Below, piece by piece: positions 48,601 to 63,600 of a stretch of DNA of 64,000 nucleotides (position 1 is its first letter; every line of letters starts with the position of its first letter). Origin of the DNA: Neelides folsomi (Eukaryota; Arthropoda; Collembola; Neelipleona; Neelidae); the NCBI GenBank assembly GCA_034687125.1, contig JAQGBZ010000229.1:1-64000 (forward strand), in the 5' to 3' direction. Position numbers and translations under genes: made by a program. The notes under the pieces were generated by a model. That model was given only the letters and a program-made list of their open reading frames with translations, was not told the DNA's origin and made no database searches.

Positions 48601-51600
48601 CTGTAGTTATAGGGTAGGTTTATTAAATATGTATTATGTGTACATGGGTTAGGTTAGAGTATTATTTTGTATACTCAATTTGGCATAAGACACCCGTTGT
48701 TGAATTAATAAGAATATTTATTGTGTAGAACTTCCGATGGTGTGGGGGAGAATATCAAGCATTAATTAATCTTCCAAAATGTTTCAGATCGGTCGAAGCT
48801 GCCCCTAAGCACTTAATAATTGTTGATGGAGCCATCATGCAACCGATTCCAGAACATCCCAAACGGGATTACATCTTCTGTTTGAGTACGGCTTTTGGAG
48901 ATGCATACTTGTTCCAGGCAAGGGAGATTACATTTCATATTCTTGGCTTTGTTTAAACTTTGGCAAAATGTGTAAACATTACATAAATACAAACTTGTAC
49001 CATTGGTGCTTATGACATATACGGAATGAATACACCAGGACATTTATGGTAGGTTTAAATTAGATTTGAAAACTTAATTTAATCACTTAGGTATTGCACT
49101 ATCAGTACTCTAACTAAATGATACTCTAGATGGTATATGAGAAATCTTACCATTCTTGGAATAAAAAAACCAAATTTATTAGGTAAATAGAATTAATAAA
49201 TTATTCGTCTCTCTGGCCTGAGACCAAAATTCATTTCAAAATTCAATCCCTGATGTGATGAGGACAAAGTGTGTAAAGTGAAGGCTTTTGTAATGAAAAC
49301 GCCAAACATTGAAGTTGAGAAAGAATGTCAGGGAAGGTTTTCTCATTCTCGTATAAAATTCTTATAGTGAAGTATGTCTTAAACTTAATGTTAGATGCAG
49401 AGTTCTAAGTATTTTAAAAGGTTTGAGAAGAAAAATGTATTCAAGTGGTTGAAAATCCATGTATGTTATTTGAGAATGAGATTTCATTCTTCAAACACTT
49501 CCGCACCGAACACGACCATCGCATGTCTCCGAGTGACAAATTACATTCTCATTTTTCAAACTCTCCAAAGACGAGAGGTTGAGTTTTGTGGGGGCTAATT
49601 GAAGGAGTCTGTTTGTCTAGGCCCCGTGTCAAGTCGAGCTCGAGAGCTGGGTCCACAGCATCCATTGGGCGTGTGCTGCAGCCTTCGCACGTCATCGGGG
49701 GAAAACCGGGACACTCCATCTTCTCCAGGAAGAGATCATCCGTCTGGATAAAGCCATCGAATCGGTATACTTTCTCTCTCAAACGGAACTCATGGGTGGG
49801 GGGGGGAGGGTTTCCAGAGAGGGGGTCTTTGGGCTGGGCGGGGGAAATGGAGATGAGGTGGTGAAGGCGAGACATCCTTTCCCATTATTCCACAGCGGAA
49901 GTGTCTCCAACGCTCCCATCTCCTTTCAATTAAGCCGAATCGGGTGATATGAATGAGTTCCTTTTCATTCTCTCTGTCACTCTGGCCCACCATTTTACGC
50001 CTCGTCAAATCATGAAATGGATGGGTGGAGGGAACTCTGAAGTCCGCTCTATATCAAATTCCAAATCCAAAACCTCCTGTCAAGCCCAAGAAGGGTCTTC
50101 TTCAATTTTCATGAATTTCTCATGGAATTTGGAATATTAATATTTTCCTATAGTATAGGATTCTCTAAGATCTTCGCTTTTATAATGTCGCAATAGGTTC
50201 ATGAAACACAATTCAATTTTTATGCAGCAGCTTATAAGATGAGACTTGTAAGAAAATACATCTTAAAGTAAGAATAAGATCTGAAATAGGACCTTATATG
50301 AAATATACAATGAGTATACGAGTACTCGTACTTTAGTCTTATAGGAGTAAATACTGATAAAATAGCCTGGCTGCAACAATGCATAAATTCTTTTCAGTGA
50401 ATTTGTAACTATCAATAAAGTGATATTCATTTCACCATAAAAGGGAAATTTCACCTTGTTTCACCTTTACATCATTATGGAAATTTTCCTGAATGCATCT
50501 GGTTTTCCCCTTTAATTTCGTTTTTCCTATTTTTACCATTTATTTGAAAACAACGAACCAGAAATATATCTACTTATCGTTAATACCCATTTTACCAAAC
50601 TTTTTTTCCTTCAGCGGCTTTTTCTTTATTCGAATATTTTGGCAATAATGCTTTGAAACGTTCAAATGCGTATTTCTAGATCCCTGCCATCGCATATGCA
50701 ATCCCATTTGTTTTTCCTAAGGAGAAAATATAAGCACTTTAGAACACCATATAAAAATAAGTATAATCCCATACTCTAGTATAAACTCTGTATATTGTGC
50801 TGTACTTTCACTTTCACAAAAATATGAATTGTATACATATGTATTTATGTATTACATAAGGATAAAATATTTTTATGTACTTACTCTATACTCATGCCCG
50901 TAAAAGGGGGGGAGAGTCTTTTTTATAATGATGATAATGCTTAGTCCATAAGTACATCCTGCTTGTTATCTCCTCTCCGGTGAACTCTTTCTCCTCTCGG
51001 GAACAAATGGGAAAGTTTCTCCTTCCGAGTTCAAAATAACTATGAGGTTTCAACATCCAGCTGTCTGGAGGAAAAACTTCCACGATCCTTCTTCATGTAG
51101 CTCAAATACAACAAACTGGGAAGTTTCTTTAATAATTATTTTTCTTCGGGGGCTGGAGATGATAATTTATTATTAACTTCCAACTTGTAATTCCAATCCC
51201 CAAACGCGAGCTGAAATAGATAATTGGAAGAGAGTTAAAGATCACTTTTGGATAATTTTATTTTCACCTTTGATCTTTTTCAAACTTTCTAGAAATTTTT
51301 CATTGGAAATTGGCTATTTCCTTGTGAATTTTTCATAATTATTTCTGTGATTATGATTGGCATTGTTCCAAACGACCTAAAAATTCTAATGAACTTAATT
51401 ACTATATTTTCCATTTTAAATATTTCTCAATATTTTCTATACGACTTAAAAACTGTATTTTTATATATCCATCAATTGACAGAAGATTATTGGGTAAAGA
51501 TTGGAAACATTATAAATATGCCGTTTTTGCTTCTATTTAATTCGAAATGAGTTTGACTCTGTCTAGTAAGTAATAAGCCTCCTTTAGAAATGGGAGCTTT

Positions 51601-54600
51601 ATGTAAGAATGAGAATCCTTCAAGTAAATATTTCATCTTGCTTATTCAGAATGCTTTATTTCAATAATCTTCCTTTGACAAAGACGGATTCTCATTCGGT
51701 CCTCATAGTCATAGCTTTCCATCGTAAGTTCAAAATTTAATATTCCGTCTTTTCGAGTTTCAAATGACGTTTTTCAAATTATAACAAATAGCCTCAAACT
51801 TTAAAAGTTCCATTTAACTAAAAACTTCAATTCATGGAATATTAATAAATTATATATCAAAAGGCTCAAAATATATTTTTAATGCTTTACAAATGTATAT
51901 TATACAAAGGTTATACGAATATGTAATACAATGGTTATTGAGTTTTATTTTTAAAAAATTTTGATATTTTTTCTTATTCTTCATTTTTGGACGACTTTTG
52001 AATTTTTAACTTATTTGGCTCATGAATAAGAAATTTTTTGACACCGACGTTTTGATAAATTGATAATTGCTAATTTCTTGAGGCAATTTGAGTTTCAAAG
52101 AATGGGAAATAAGTTTATGGACTTGGGCAAAGGAATTCCCTCACGTGAAAATGCCGAAGAATTCCATTATGCTCGGAAGGAAATGTGGGAGAGAAAAGAT
52201 TCTTTCGCTTGAAAAATCTTTCATGAACATTACGCCTTGTTCACCGTCGACATGGATCTTTTCCGGATATATCCCAAGCGTCATATTATTCCAATTTGGC
52301 TATGGGTCTCTGGATAAAGTAAATTCATAAGATTTTGATATTTATGATAATATTTCCTATTCTTTTTTATTCCCTCAACTTTGGAATCCAATGAAATTCC
52401 ATACAATTTCATTTTTGCTACGCCGTCTACCTTTTACTACTTTTAAAGAGTAAAGAATATTATGTAACATTATGTAACATGAGAAATTGATTTCTGGCAA
52501 AACTTATTATCATTTTCAAAATTTCAATGTGTAAGATTTCTTTTGAATAAGTTGGAAAATAAATATAATAAAAAACGGTTTGATTTTTTGAAAACTCTCA
52601 AGTTTGGTCTTTTGGCATATTCGGTGTCAGAATGGAAATAAAAGTGACATTCCGAGCTTGAATTTTTCCTATTTGAAATCTTCTCCGTACAATTCATTTT
52701 CAATGCATTGTGGAATTTTTAGAATAAAAAAATTCTTTAATACTCATATACTCATTTGAACCAATATTCGTCTTTTATTGCCAAAATATTTATTTGTTTT
52801 ACTTTTTTAAAAATACCATTTGGTAAATATTTTTGCTAGTTTTGTAAAATAATTTCATCTATAATAAATATTTACATTCATGCATATGAGGACCAAATGT
52901 TAGAACATAACGATCTGTATAGATGTATGATAGATAGGGTTAAAATACAAAAAAGGTTAAATTCACGAGATGATTCATATGGCTTCCTGATTGCTTTGCT
53001 TGAGGGTACAAAAGAATAAAAACTTGTGTCAAAGAAATGACATTTGCAGTTCATTGGCCTTCTGAAAGCTATTAAAAGACGAAAGTTGGGTCGGAAAGAT
53101 GATTTATTGTTTTATTACTTTGATTCGAGTCATGGGAAAGTCAGAGAGAAAGAATAACTTTCATTCCTTTTCATCTTCATCTCCTTTTCCTGGAATCGTT
53201 CTCTTTCTCCTAATAGACCCTCCCGTCCCAACTTATGTCTCAATGACAAATTGAACGGTTTACCCTCATGATTGAACGACATTCTTCTTTTATTATTTTA
53301 GGACGGGAAGCTGAGACACATGGCAGAGTTGCAAAGGTCAGTTGTGGCCGATCCAGAAACTCGACAGCAATTAGCCCAACAAATTGGTAATTGGGAAGAG
53401 AACATTGAGAGACTTCATTGCGAGCAATTTCGACTCCGGTGCTACATGGCTTCTCTTCAAGGCGGCGAACTTCCAAATCCAAAGGTACTTTATTTAAATT
53501 ATTTTTTTTTATTCTTTAAATTACTTTAAATGTCATACGTCGGAGCAAAGTTGTATAGGAAATTACATAACTTTGCCTTTTTTTGAGAATCATACAATGT
53601 CATACATAAAAATATAATTTATTTATATTTGAATTTAGAATTCATGATTCTATACATTTACATATTTATTTATTTTATATAGTATAATATGAGTCGTATG
53701 AGTCGTTTGTATGGGCAATAAAAAGTGTATTTACTCATATAGGGAGAATATTATTATTTATATAGTAAAAATAATAGTGATGTTCATACATTTAGATATA
53801 TGAAGGAAGTGCCATAAAATTCCATAAGGCTTCTTCTTCCAAACCTTCAAAAACGAAATTGGTAAAATGGAATGGAGCAAAGGCAAGTTGATGGGAGATT
53901 TATAGCCATCACAAACCCCTTTACAACTCTCGAAAGACCTCCCAACCTTTTACTTCTTTCCAAAATATGGAGGCAATGAGGGCTGAAACACATTACATTT
54001 CCAAACCCATTTAATGAAAAGTGAATTATGAATGAATGTGATGATTCGCCCAAAGTCTCTTTAATTCCGGTTTCTGGGTGGGCGTTGTAAAGGGGGAATT
54101 TTGGAGTTGGCTAATCAAAACCTTCATCTTTTCCTCAATCCAACGTTCCCATCCGGCATTTACGCAGATCCGGCCAATTTCCCTCAATCCATCTCTCAAT
54201 CCAATGATTGAATTAACAAAGGGAACGAGAGTTAGTGTGTGCGATGATGGAATTTAATTTGCCTATAAGGGAACCGGGATCGGGACATTAAAGTTTTATC
54301 GAGAAGAAGGGATCCCTCAGGCGGAGTATTAAACTATAAAATGAAATTTTATTTAAAAATCAATTTTCTTCCCTAATGTTTACTTATGCAAGGGAAAGCC
54401 CTTACTACCTATCTAAATAATATATTATACATACAACGTATGAAGATCATATCCTAGATCACTGTATACATATATGTATGTGATCTTTTCTACACATATT
54501 TAAGTAAATGGTTCGGAATAAAGGATAATAAATACACAGGGTATACATATGAATATAAAATATACGTTTATGTCAGCACATATTATATACAGTTCTACAG

Positions 54601-57600
54601 AATTATTGCTAAAATTACTAGAGAAAGAAACCTTTGCATTTTACCATTATGTGGAGAAAAAGAGCCCGAGTAATATAATAAGGAAACCTTCTTTTTCAGC
54701 TACTTACATTTAGTCGGAAACCCAATTCTCTTTTTTCCATTTTGTTTCATTGGATGGAATATTCTCTCCCACTTCCCTTAATCTCCCTCTTTTCCCTAAA
54801 TGGGGGGATGAGGTCTGATCTGGAGATTCCCATTTTCAATGTTCCTCTTCTCCTCAATGAGAACGGAGACAGAATAAAAATTCCCAAGGAGGAGAAAAGA
54901 ATTGGAGAATGACAGGAAAAGGAGGAATCGATTTCTCTTTCGCTTTTCTCTGGAGAAATAAATCATATTCAATTCACAATGATACGTTCCTCCTTGCTCC
55001 CATTTTAGTTATATTCAGAAGGGAAGGATTTTTTACCAATTGGGAATGAGGGGAAAACATGCATGGGAGAAGATATGGACTCATATTCCTATTATTATCT
55101 CTTTCCTATTTGTCCATCTTCGATTCATCTTTAACACTTCCGTGGTTCATACATATGACTGCACTAAATGTTATTCTCTTCGACTTGAGATATGCCATAT
55201 TTTTGAAGTATTAAAATATCTGTATATCAAATACAGACTACTTATATACGGGTAGATTCTTTACGAAGATTAAAAACGCCTTTTTATGATTCATCGTCCA
55301 AGATATTCATGTTCAAATGATGTTCAAATTACCTATCTTTGAGAAAGAAGATAAATAAGCAATTTGAAGTTGAATAAAGGAACTAACAGAAAGTTAATAA
55401 GAATAAAACATATTGGCTTTTGTATAAAATCCTATTTAGACAATCATGTATGGTACAATGCTTATTTGCATAGTACATATCGGTATGCATGCAGTAAATA
55501 ATAGAATTGTACAAACATACACGGTTTGTATTCAAGTCAATAATGGATTTTTTTCTTTCAAATTTTCATCTAATTTTCCTATACAATAGTTTGAAAGCAC
55601 AGGTGATTGTGCTACATACATATTATACACACGGTATACAGGTAGATAGATCTTGTATTAAAGAGTATTCGCCATTCTCTCAACCATTACCTTAATTTGA
55701 CATATGAAATTACTTTCAATTAATTTGGAATGCCAGGAAAAGGGAAAGAATTTTAATTGAAAGAGAAAGTTTCTTTCCTGTAGTTATTAATAGAGAACCC
55801 CGGCTCTCATTGAGATCAAGGGGGAAGTGATCAATAATTATATTATTCGCAAACTTTCCTCAACTCTTTCCCTTTCGAAATTAATTATGAAACGATTTCT
55901 CCTTGGACTTGCGAGTCTTGTGAGATATACTTATTTATTAACATTTAACATAGGGATGATAGGGATTGATATTGTTTGTAAAGTTGTTGACGATTTGCAT
56001 TTAGTGCTTATATAAAATTACGCAATTCAATATTAACATTTATTACACAATATCAAAGGTAAATATTTTCTCATTTGAACGCTTAAAACAATTTGACTTA
56101 CATTACCATAATTGTTGTAAGAGACTTAATGGATATATTATATAATAAGCATAACTTTTTCCATTTACATAACAAACTCCTATCCCTATTATGAAACCGT
56201 AGAGAAATAAAATTAGCTTTAATTTATCCATAAGAGATTTTCATTGTAAATCAGACATATTCGATAATGCAATTTCCTGCAGCTCAAGCGTGAAACGAAG
56301 CTTTCACTCAACTCCCCTTTTGCACGCATACACGTTAATATTAATCTTCATTGAGAGAAGTTGCCAGAGGCAGAAGCCTTATATTGAGTCTTTGGCTCAA
56401 TTAATTAGTTTGGGTTGAATCAAAAGGGGAAAACAAACGGTTCAAATAGGGGAATTTAATAAACATTTATCCACGTCTTTGACGTCAGAAAAAGCTTCAA
56501 ATCCGACCAATGAACAAAGAAAGGGAAAAATTGCTTTCATCTTTTTATAACTCTTGAAGGTGAAAGGAAGTGGGATATAAAAATAAAACTTCATTATCAG
56601 ATTGAAATAATATACCTTAAACTCATTTGCAAAGTGAAAAAGCTCATAAGTCAATTTTATCCGCGAATGTGGATTTATTCCATTATGCAAAATAAATGTC
56701 TTCCCGAAAAATTCAAAATAAGGGCCGCTAAGAAATCGACATTTTTAATTAATTGAAAGCGTTCATGACTAAATGTAACTTGTAATTTTCAGAGTCTTCT
56801 TTCTCACGTGTCAAGAACAACTAAAAACACATTGAACCGCCTTGGAGTTTTTACTGTCTCATCGTTCCATGCATTTGTTTGCGCAAGGAGCCCTTCGTTA
56901 TTGAGCAATTTGCTAGCAGGGCGGGGAGCCACCAAGAGGCGGGCGCCACTTTTGTCTCGCTCAAACAGCGCCTCCTCGAGAAGATCTCTCCACGCTGCAT
57001 CGGAAAGAGAAAATGAACGAAGTGCCAAAATCTCACTGCCCGACAACCAAGTAAAAGCAACCATGCACTGACCAATTAAATTAAATAAACCACTATAGAA
57101 TAACAATTAAAAATTGGCAATTTTTAGTACTACTTATATTTATAATATACGTCATTTGTCCGAATTGTTGTTAAATTCTAAAACTTTAATATTTATTTAA
57201 TATTAATTATTCATATTTGGATATTGGTATTAAATTTTATGATTTTTTTTAAAATTTAGATTGTGAATGTTCCCTTGAAAGACTCAATGTCTGTGGAAGA
57301 GTTCCTGGTTACAGCATGTACGCGAAAAGGTCTCGCACCATTAGAGCACTTTGTGAGGGTGAAGAAGCGACGCGAGTTGCCGGACACGAACTATTTCGTT
57401 CCACATCGGAGCGACCTCATCGACACTTATGTGAGAATCCCTTTTTGTTTATGGAAGAATTAAAGGTCAGTGTGGAGGATGTGAAATCTTTCCGGACCTC
57501 TGGTTCTTCTTTTTGCCTTCAGTTCCTCCTTCAGTTTCCTCCTTCAGTTCCTTTCGTCTCTCGATTTGTTTCCTTCGACTGTCCCTTTTGGATTTATGGT

Positions 57601-60600
57601 ATAAGGAAAGAGTTTCGGAGGGAGGTGACGGAGACAAACGACCCAATTGCTCCCCTTGATTTACCAATTTTCCTCTTAATGTGCGTCCCTTTTCCAGCTC
57701 TCGACCCATGAAGTGGTCGAAGTGCGGGCGAAGCTGCTTTACCAAGTGGAGTTGGCCCGAGCGGCCCTCGACCAAATGTGGGGATTCAGCGTTGAGGCCG
57801 AGTTAGTGGAAAATCAAGACCGGCAAGATGAATTGTGCTGTTATGTTAGCCGCGTCGAGGAACGGAGTGTGGCCATGAATAATGGTGAGTTGCCCCTGCT
57901 CCAAATTGCTTAATCTTGCATTCAAGGACCTACGACCTCCTCCTTTTTAACAAAGAACTTGAGATGATTTGCTCATTGTGAGTATAGAACATAGGACAAT
58001 TTATAAATTCCTATCATCCTTAGAAGATCAGAACTCTAATCATATTTTGGAGCTCGGGTTGAAAAATGAGCTGGGAGGAAACAAAGGGCAAAGAATCCTT
58101 TTGTTTTTACCAAACTTAACTTTTAGGTCTTTGTTCTCAACTCGGGAAATTTTAAGCTCTGCTTGCTCCGATCTCAGAGTTCAAAGGATTCTTTATGAAC
58201 TGGGCGGGCTTTTCATTCAATTAACTTATCACGGCTCAACTTTGATTTTAAATTCAAACTTAATTATTCCATTAAGTCTTTGGCCCTGCATTAGTGAGAT
58301 ATTAAATACAAAGCTAAAAAGAGAATTTCAGAATTATCTGTTTGTATAATTGAATTTGAATTTCCTCATGCAGTTTGATCTCATTGATGAGTTCGAGCTC
58401 TAATTTATCTCTGGCAAGCAATCAAATATGAAAAATGAACCAATGACTTTGATAACTCATTTAGATAAAAAATGAGTTAAAATGAAAATTAATATTTTCA
58501 TATTATTTTTTATACTGAAATTAGTATTTTGCTAGAAAATAAGAACAAAAACTATCCTGCAGTCTTAAACGAATATATAGGAATAATTAAAAAATTAAAT
58601 TATATAATGATATGATTCGAAGTTTAAACATATAATTAATACTTGAATGTATTCTGGCAATGAACATTAAGAGAAAATGAGATGAAAATTAGTTCGTAAG
58701 TTCGTATATGGAAACTGAACGAGGATGAATCTTTTAAGTCATTTGGTGAGTTCATTAAGAGGCTTAAAAAATAAAAGCCAATTCAACTTCTCTGATAATC
58801 GAAGACAAGGGTCTGAAGAACACGCGAGCTTAATGCTTCCACCATTCTCAAATTAATTTCGGCCTCAAGGAGATAAAAGAAGTTGAAGAGAGCGACCGAC
58901 CGTCGAATTAATTAAAATACCCAATTTTATGTGAAGAGTAATGAGGATTTATTGTTGGAGATAATTGGCAATAAAATAAATCCCTTAAGAAAGGCTCAAC
59001 TGTTTTCTCCTTCCAGGAATAATCAAGAGTGATGAGATTTTGGTCATCAATGGAGCCATTGTGTCTGACCTGGACATGATGTACATTGAATCGGTGCTAC
59101 AAGAGGAGTTGTCCCTCTGTCTCATGCTGCGATCCTCCAGGACGGAACCTCCAGCATTGGCAGCGGCATTTGCTGCCGCTGATGCTGCAATTGCTCAGCT
59201 TGTTTGTCCTCCGCCACCAGCGGATCCCCTTGTTTTGACCGATGATGCTCTTCATCACCTAATTGTGCCGGCACCTCAAGAAAGTAAGAATTAATTAATT
59301 ACTAATTAAAATTAATTATTAAAATTCTTTTTTACTTTACATTATGATTTTACATGTTAAGAATCTTAACTCAACATCTTGGATTTTTAAGTTTCTGTAA
59401 AAATTTTCTTCTCCAGATTTTCTTTTAAAAATTATGTTACAATGTCTTGTTTCATTATTTATAATATTAACATTATAAGTTAAACATTAACTTTATAGTT
59501 TAAACATTGTTTAACTCTCTAGTTCTGTTGATTTTGGCCCTAATTAATAATTATTATACCGTAATATGAGTAGACGTTTATAAAGGGATTTTAATGACGT
59601 TCATTGGAAATGTGATAGCCGTTTTTCTTAGCACTGTTTTTGAAATGAATAGAAGCTTTTAGGTTTAGTTGAAGAATTTAATTAATTTTGAAGCTTAGCC
59701 TTCTCGAATGGACTTACCTTGTAAGAAAAAAAAGAAAAAAGCAATATAAATGCATATAAGACAGCCGATGGTTGGTGTGAAATAATAAGATCGATCAATC
59801 ATAGAATGGGGGAAAAGACGGGGAAAGCTCCATTTATCCTCTCACTCATTTCGTCGAGATTGAATCTCAATCTCCCTGAGCCTACTAAATAACATTCGAT
59901 TCCTTTTCTCCCTTTATTCCTTAAAAGCACAAATGGATACAAATCTTAAAACTTTTACCTACTACAATAAAGTATACATATTCTGTATTTAATATAGGTA
60001 TTTGTAAAAGGAGCTACTTAGGGAAAAAATGCAATTGGAATCAAACATTGCGTTTTCTTTTTCTTACATGAATAGCTATAAAATCGAGTTGAGTAGAAAT
60101 GGAGTTGTTGGAAGTTGGAAACATTTCACGTTGGGTCTATTGATGGTACTTAAAGGTTCGAGAGGGGGTTGGACATTAAACTCAAATGAACAGCTTGAAT
60201 GGACATTATGGACATTAGGATGATCAAAAAGATACTTTTTGCTTTTCCCCGAAACCTCCACTCCAAACACCCGGTTGTTCTTTAAGATGTATAGTAATGG
60301 TCTTAAAGGGGAGGTCGCGTAAGTATGAGCCGACATTATGACGACTTGCCCACTTTCTGGTCCCCCACTTTACTCTGACTTATAAAGCCCATTCGTATCT
60401 TTTATGGCTGACTTGTGAGTGAATCGGAGAGTCCAAGGGACCATTTGAAATTTTATTTTCCCTTCTTTTATTTGTCACCTAAATACCTCCATCTTATTGA
60501 TTTCTTGAAGAAAAACCGTTAGAGCTCAGGAATTTAATTTACTAAATAATCATCACAGTACACATTAAACGATTTGTATGAATTTTGAATTTTTATGATA

Positions 60601-63600
60601 TTTGGATTTTTATGGGATTTTTTGGAAGATTTTTTGGAAGAATTGCTGGATGAAATTTTTTGGAGAACGTATTGATAACAGTGATGGAAGCTGATGGGAT
60701 TGAGAATTAGAAATGAACTGTCATGTTTTTAGAAAAAGTCCATCTTTTCCCCTTCAGTGGTTGCATTCCCCTTCCCCCGTCTTTTCTTCAAGTCTTGATG
60801 AGGAGAGAAAGGAAGGAGAAAATTGCGAGCTAAGGAAAGGCTTTTCTGCCACAAAATAAACCCGTTTCATTTCTCTCACTCTTTCATTCTACATGAATGA
60901 TTGAGATCTCCGTTTTTCCTCTCCTTCTCTTTCATCCGATGCGGACAGTTTGAAAAGACGTTTTTTTTCTTCCACCACCAGGGCAGCAAAGGAGTGAGAG
61001 GTGATGGGGAAGAGATAGACCACGAAGTTTCATTCTCTTCATTCCTTTCTTAGATAAAGACTTGAGCCCATCCGACAACGAAGAGATCGGAGGACACGCA
61101 TCAGGCGGTGAACATTCGGGCGGAGGAAGAAATTCACGGGCCGACTCGACCGAAATCGAAAATCTCCTAAAGGTAACTAAAAAACAGCCCCTGAAGGGAG
61201 AATTAGACGTAAATAAATTGGAAATTGGGAGATGCTATTACACAACCCTTGTGCTATTACCTAAACCCTTGACTGGGATGATTCATTGGACATGAAATCT
61301 CATCAGCGTTGAGCGTCCTATCAGAACATTTTTTACATTTTTTACATTCTTTGAAGGGTTGAAGGGTCGGTGGAAGATTTAATTATAAAAGTTTGGTTTT
61401 TCTTGTGTAGACGGCCGAGCAAGTGACGGGGTTTTGTCGGACGAAGGATCGGCGGGGTCATCATCACCCGCACCAGGGTGAAGGGAGCGTTGTGGGTGTG
61501 GGAGGTGGGGACTCCCCGCCAATCGTCGTTAGCGGTGGCAGTTCGCCAACTCATTCCCAACTTTCCCTTGGCTCACGGGACGTGGAGAAAATGAAAAAAG
61601 TTGTTCTCGAGCTCGTCGAGACCGAGCGAGCGTATGTGAAGGTGAGTGAGCCGTATCCGGCTCGTAGCTAATATTCTCCCAACCCGTACGACGCCCCTTT
61701 TCGTGAGCTGACTTGTTGGGGTTGATCAGCTCCGTCGCTCTCTCTTCATTTGTCTTCCTTCCTCTGTGATGAGAATTCGATTCAACTAACCGCCGTCCAG
61801 ATCAAAACCAACAAAAAATGTATCGGTTTATTTAAGAAGTTTTATGTGAAGGAAAATGAATTTCCGTCCTTTGGATAAAATGTCACCTTCAGATTTGAGA
61901 ACTTACATATGTAAATTATGTAACCGACGAGGTGAAACATGGCGGATTTCATCAAATGCTTAAATTCCATTTTCAACGGATCTCTCATATTTCCTTTCAC
62001 GTCCTATTCAATTTAGGGTGAATGATATCAACCTTAAATAAGGATATATTTAAACGTATTACAAATATATTGTATAGGTTTACAATATATTTGTAATGTG
62101 AAGGATGTATCATACATGTATTATATGAAGGATGTATGATTGATACGTATGAGGGATATATGGTAAATATATTTCAAATAAAAGGCTCAAAGTTGAGTGA
62201 AGCTAGAATTGTAAATAAAAACCCATGTAGTTTTATGAGATTGATTGAATGAAGAATATTGGTTCAGTTTAAAGTCGACTCCTTCAGAAATAAAAAAAAG
62301 TGAAAGAGTTTGAAAATCAATTTATTCACAAAGTGAGAAGTTGAAGACAAGACATTGACTTTGAAGTAAAGACATCCACAGAAGGAAATTTCTAACATAA
62401 AGGAAAGTGTATGACTTTACGATATTATAACTTTGTCATGCCATACAGTAAAGTAAAGAATATCTCATATGTAATTTGATAGAATAAATATAGATATAGT
62501 GTTATATAAGAGATTCTATTAGACTCTTTCCAAATATCTTCTCAAATATTCTTTGAAGAAAGTTTATGTTTGAGTTCCAAGACTTTCTTTATATTTAACA
62601 GACAGCGTCATTCCGGTCCCTCATTAATCACCGAAATGATATTCCAAGTTTGAAATTTGTTGGAGAACTTTGCGGCTAGCGAGACCTTTTCCTTAATTCC
62701 ATCCACTGACATTCAATTCTTCCTCTTGAATTGAGAAAGTGGGGCAAGCATTGACGAGGAGGTCAAAGGGGCTTCCAATTTATTGTCTTTAATGAACCCA
62801 TAAAAGTCGAGAGTTATTCGACTTGTTTGGTAGAGGACAAAAGAAGGAGAAGTCGGTTTGAAGGGGGGAATGATGAAGGTGGAGATTTCCTTCCGCTTCC
62901 ACCGCACGTCCCGCACTTTCCAGGATGTTCCATTGGCTCAGGCAAACGGGCCAAGAGGAAATTTCGGAAATTGTATTCATATGCATTTTCTCTCTCCAGC
63001 ATTTGACCTGCCTTCTGGAGCAATACTTGGAACCTCTCCGCCATGAGAACTTTCTCTCCACAACGGAAATGATGGCAATATTTGGGAACATTAGGGAAAT
63101 GGTGAGTGTTCAACGAAGATTCCTCCGAAGTCTTGAAGAATCCCTTGACGCCGACAACCCACCGCTTGAATCGATAACCCATCCATCCGAATTCAAAGTA
63201 AGGGGAAAAAATCTTGAATCATTTAATCATTTATTTCATAATCACCAGCCTTTGGCATTTTCCGACTTCATTAGTCGTACTTGGACGATTTGGACCGATT
63301 TAGACCGATTTAAATAATTTGTCTTCAATTTTGTAGAATATTCTCCTCAAAATTTCTCTGGCTTTTCTCAATTTCGCGGATCACTTCAAGCTCTACTCCT
63401 CCTTCTGTGCGTCTCACTCCAAGGCTCAAAAGCTCCTTCATCCCACTGAAGGGAACCAAGCGCTTCAATCCTTCCTCGCAGCGAGGAATCCGCGCCAACA
63501 GCACTCAAATACTCTCGAATCGTTCCTTATTAAACCGATCCAGAGGATCCTGAAGTATCCACTTCTTCTCCAACAGCTCAGGAACTTATGCGACACGAAT

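Noticed and set aside
57467-57775. 102-codon minus-strand frame over sif exons 18-19
   Set aside because: Antisense shadow with a Lys/Glu-rich sequence made by the pyrimidine-rich intron end.
57969-58349. 126-codon plus frame in sif intron 19
   Set aside because: Splitting the PDZ domain with this sequence would break a conserved junction (MNNG/IIKSDE). No domain and no splice support.
62789-63182. 100- and 122-codon minus-strand frames over sif exon 23
   Set aside because: Antisense to a conserved DH exon; no independent evidence.
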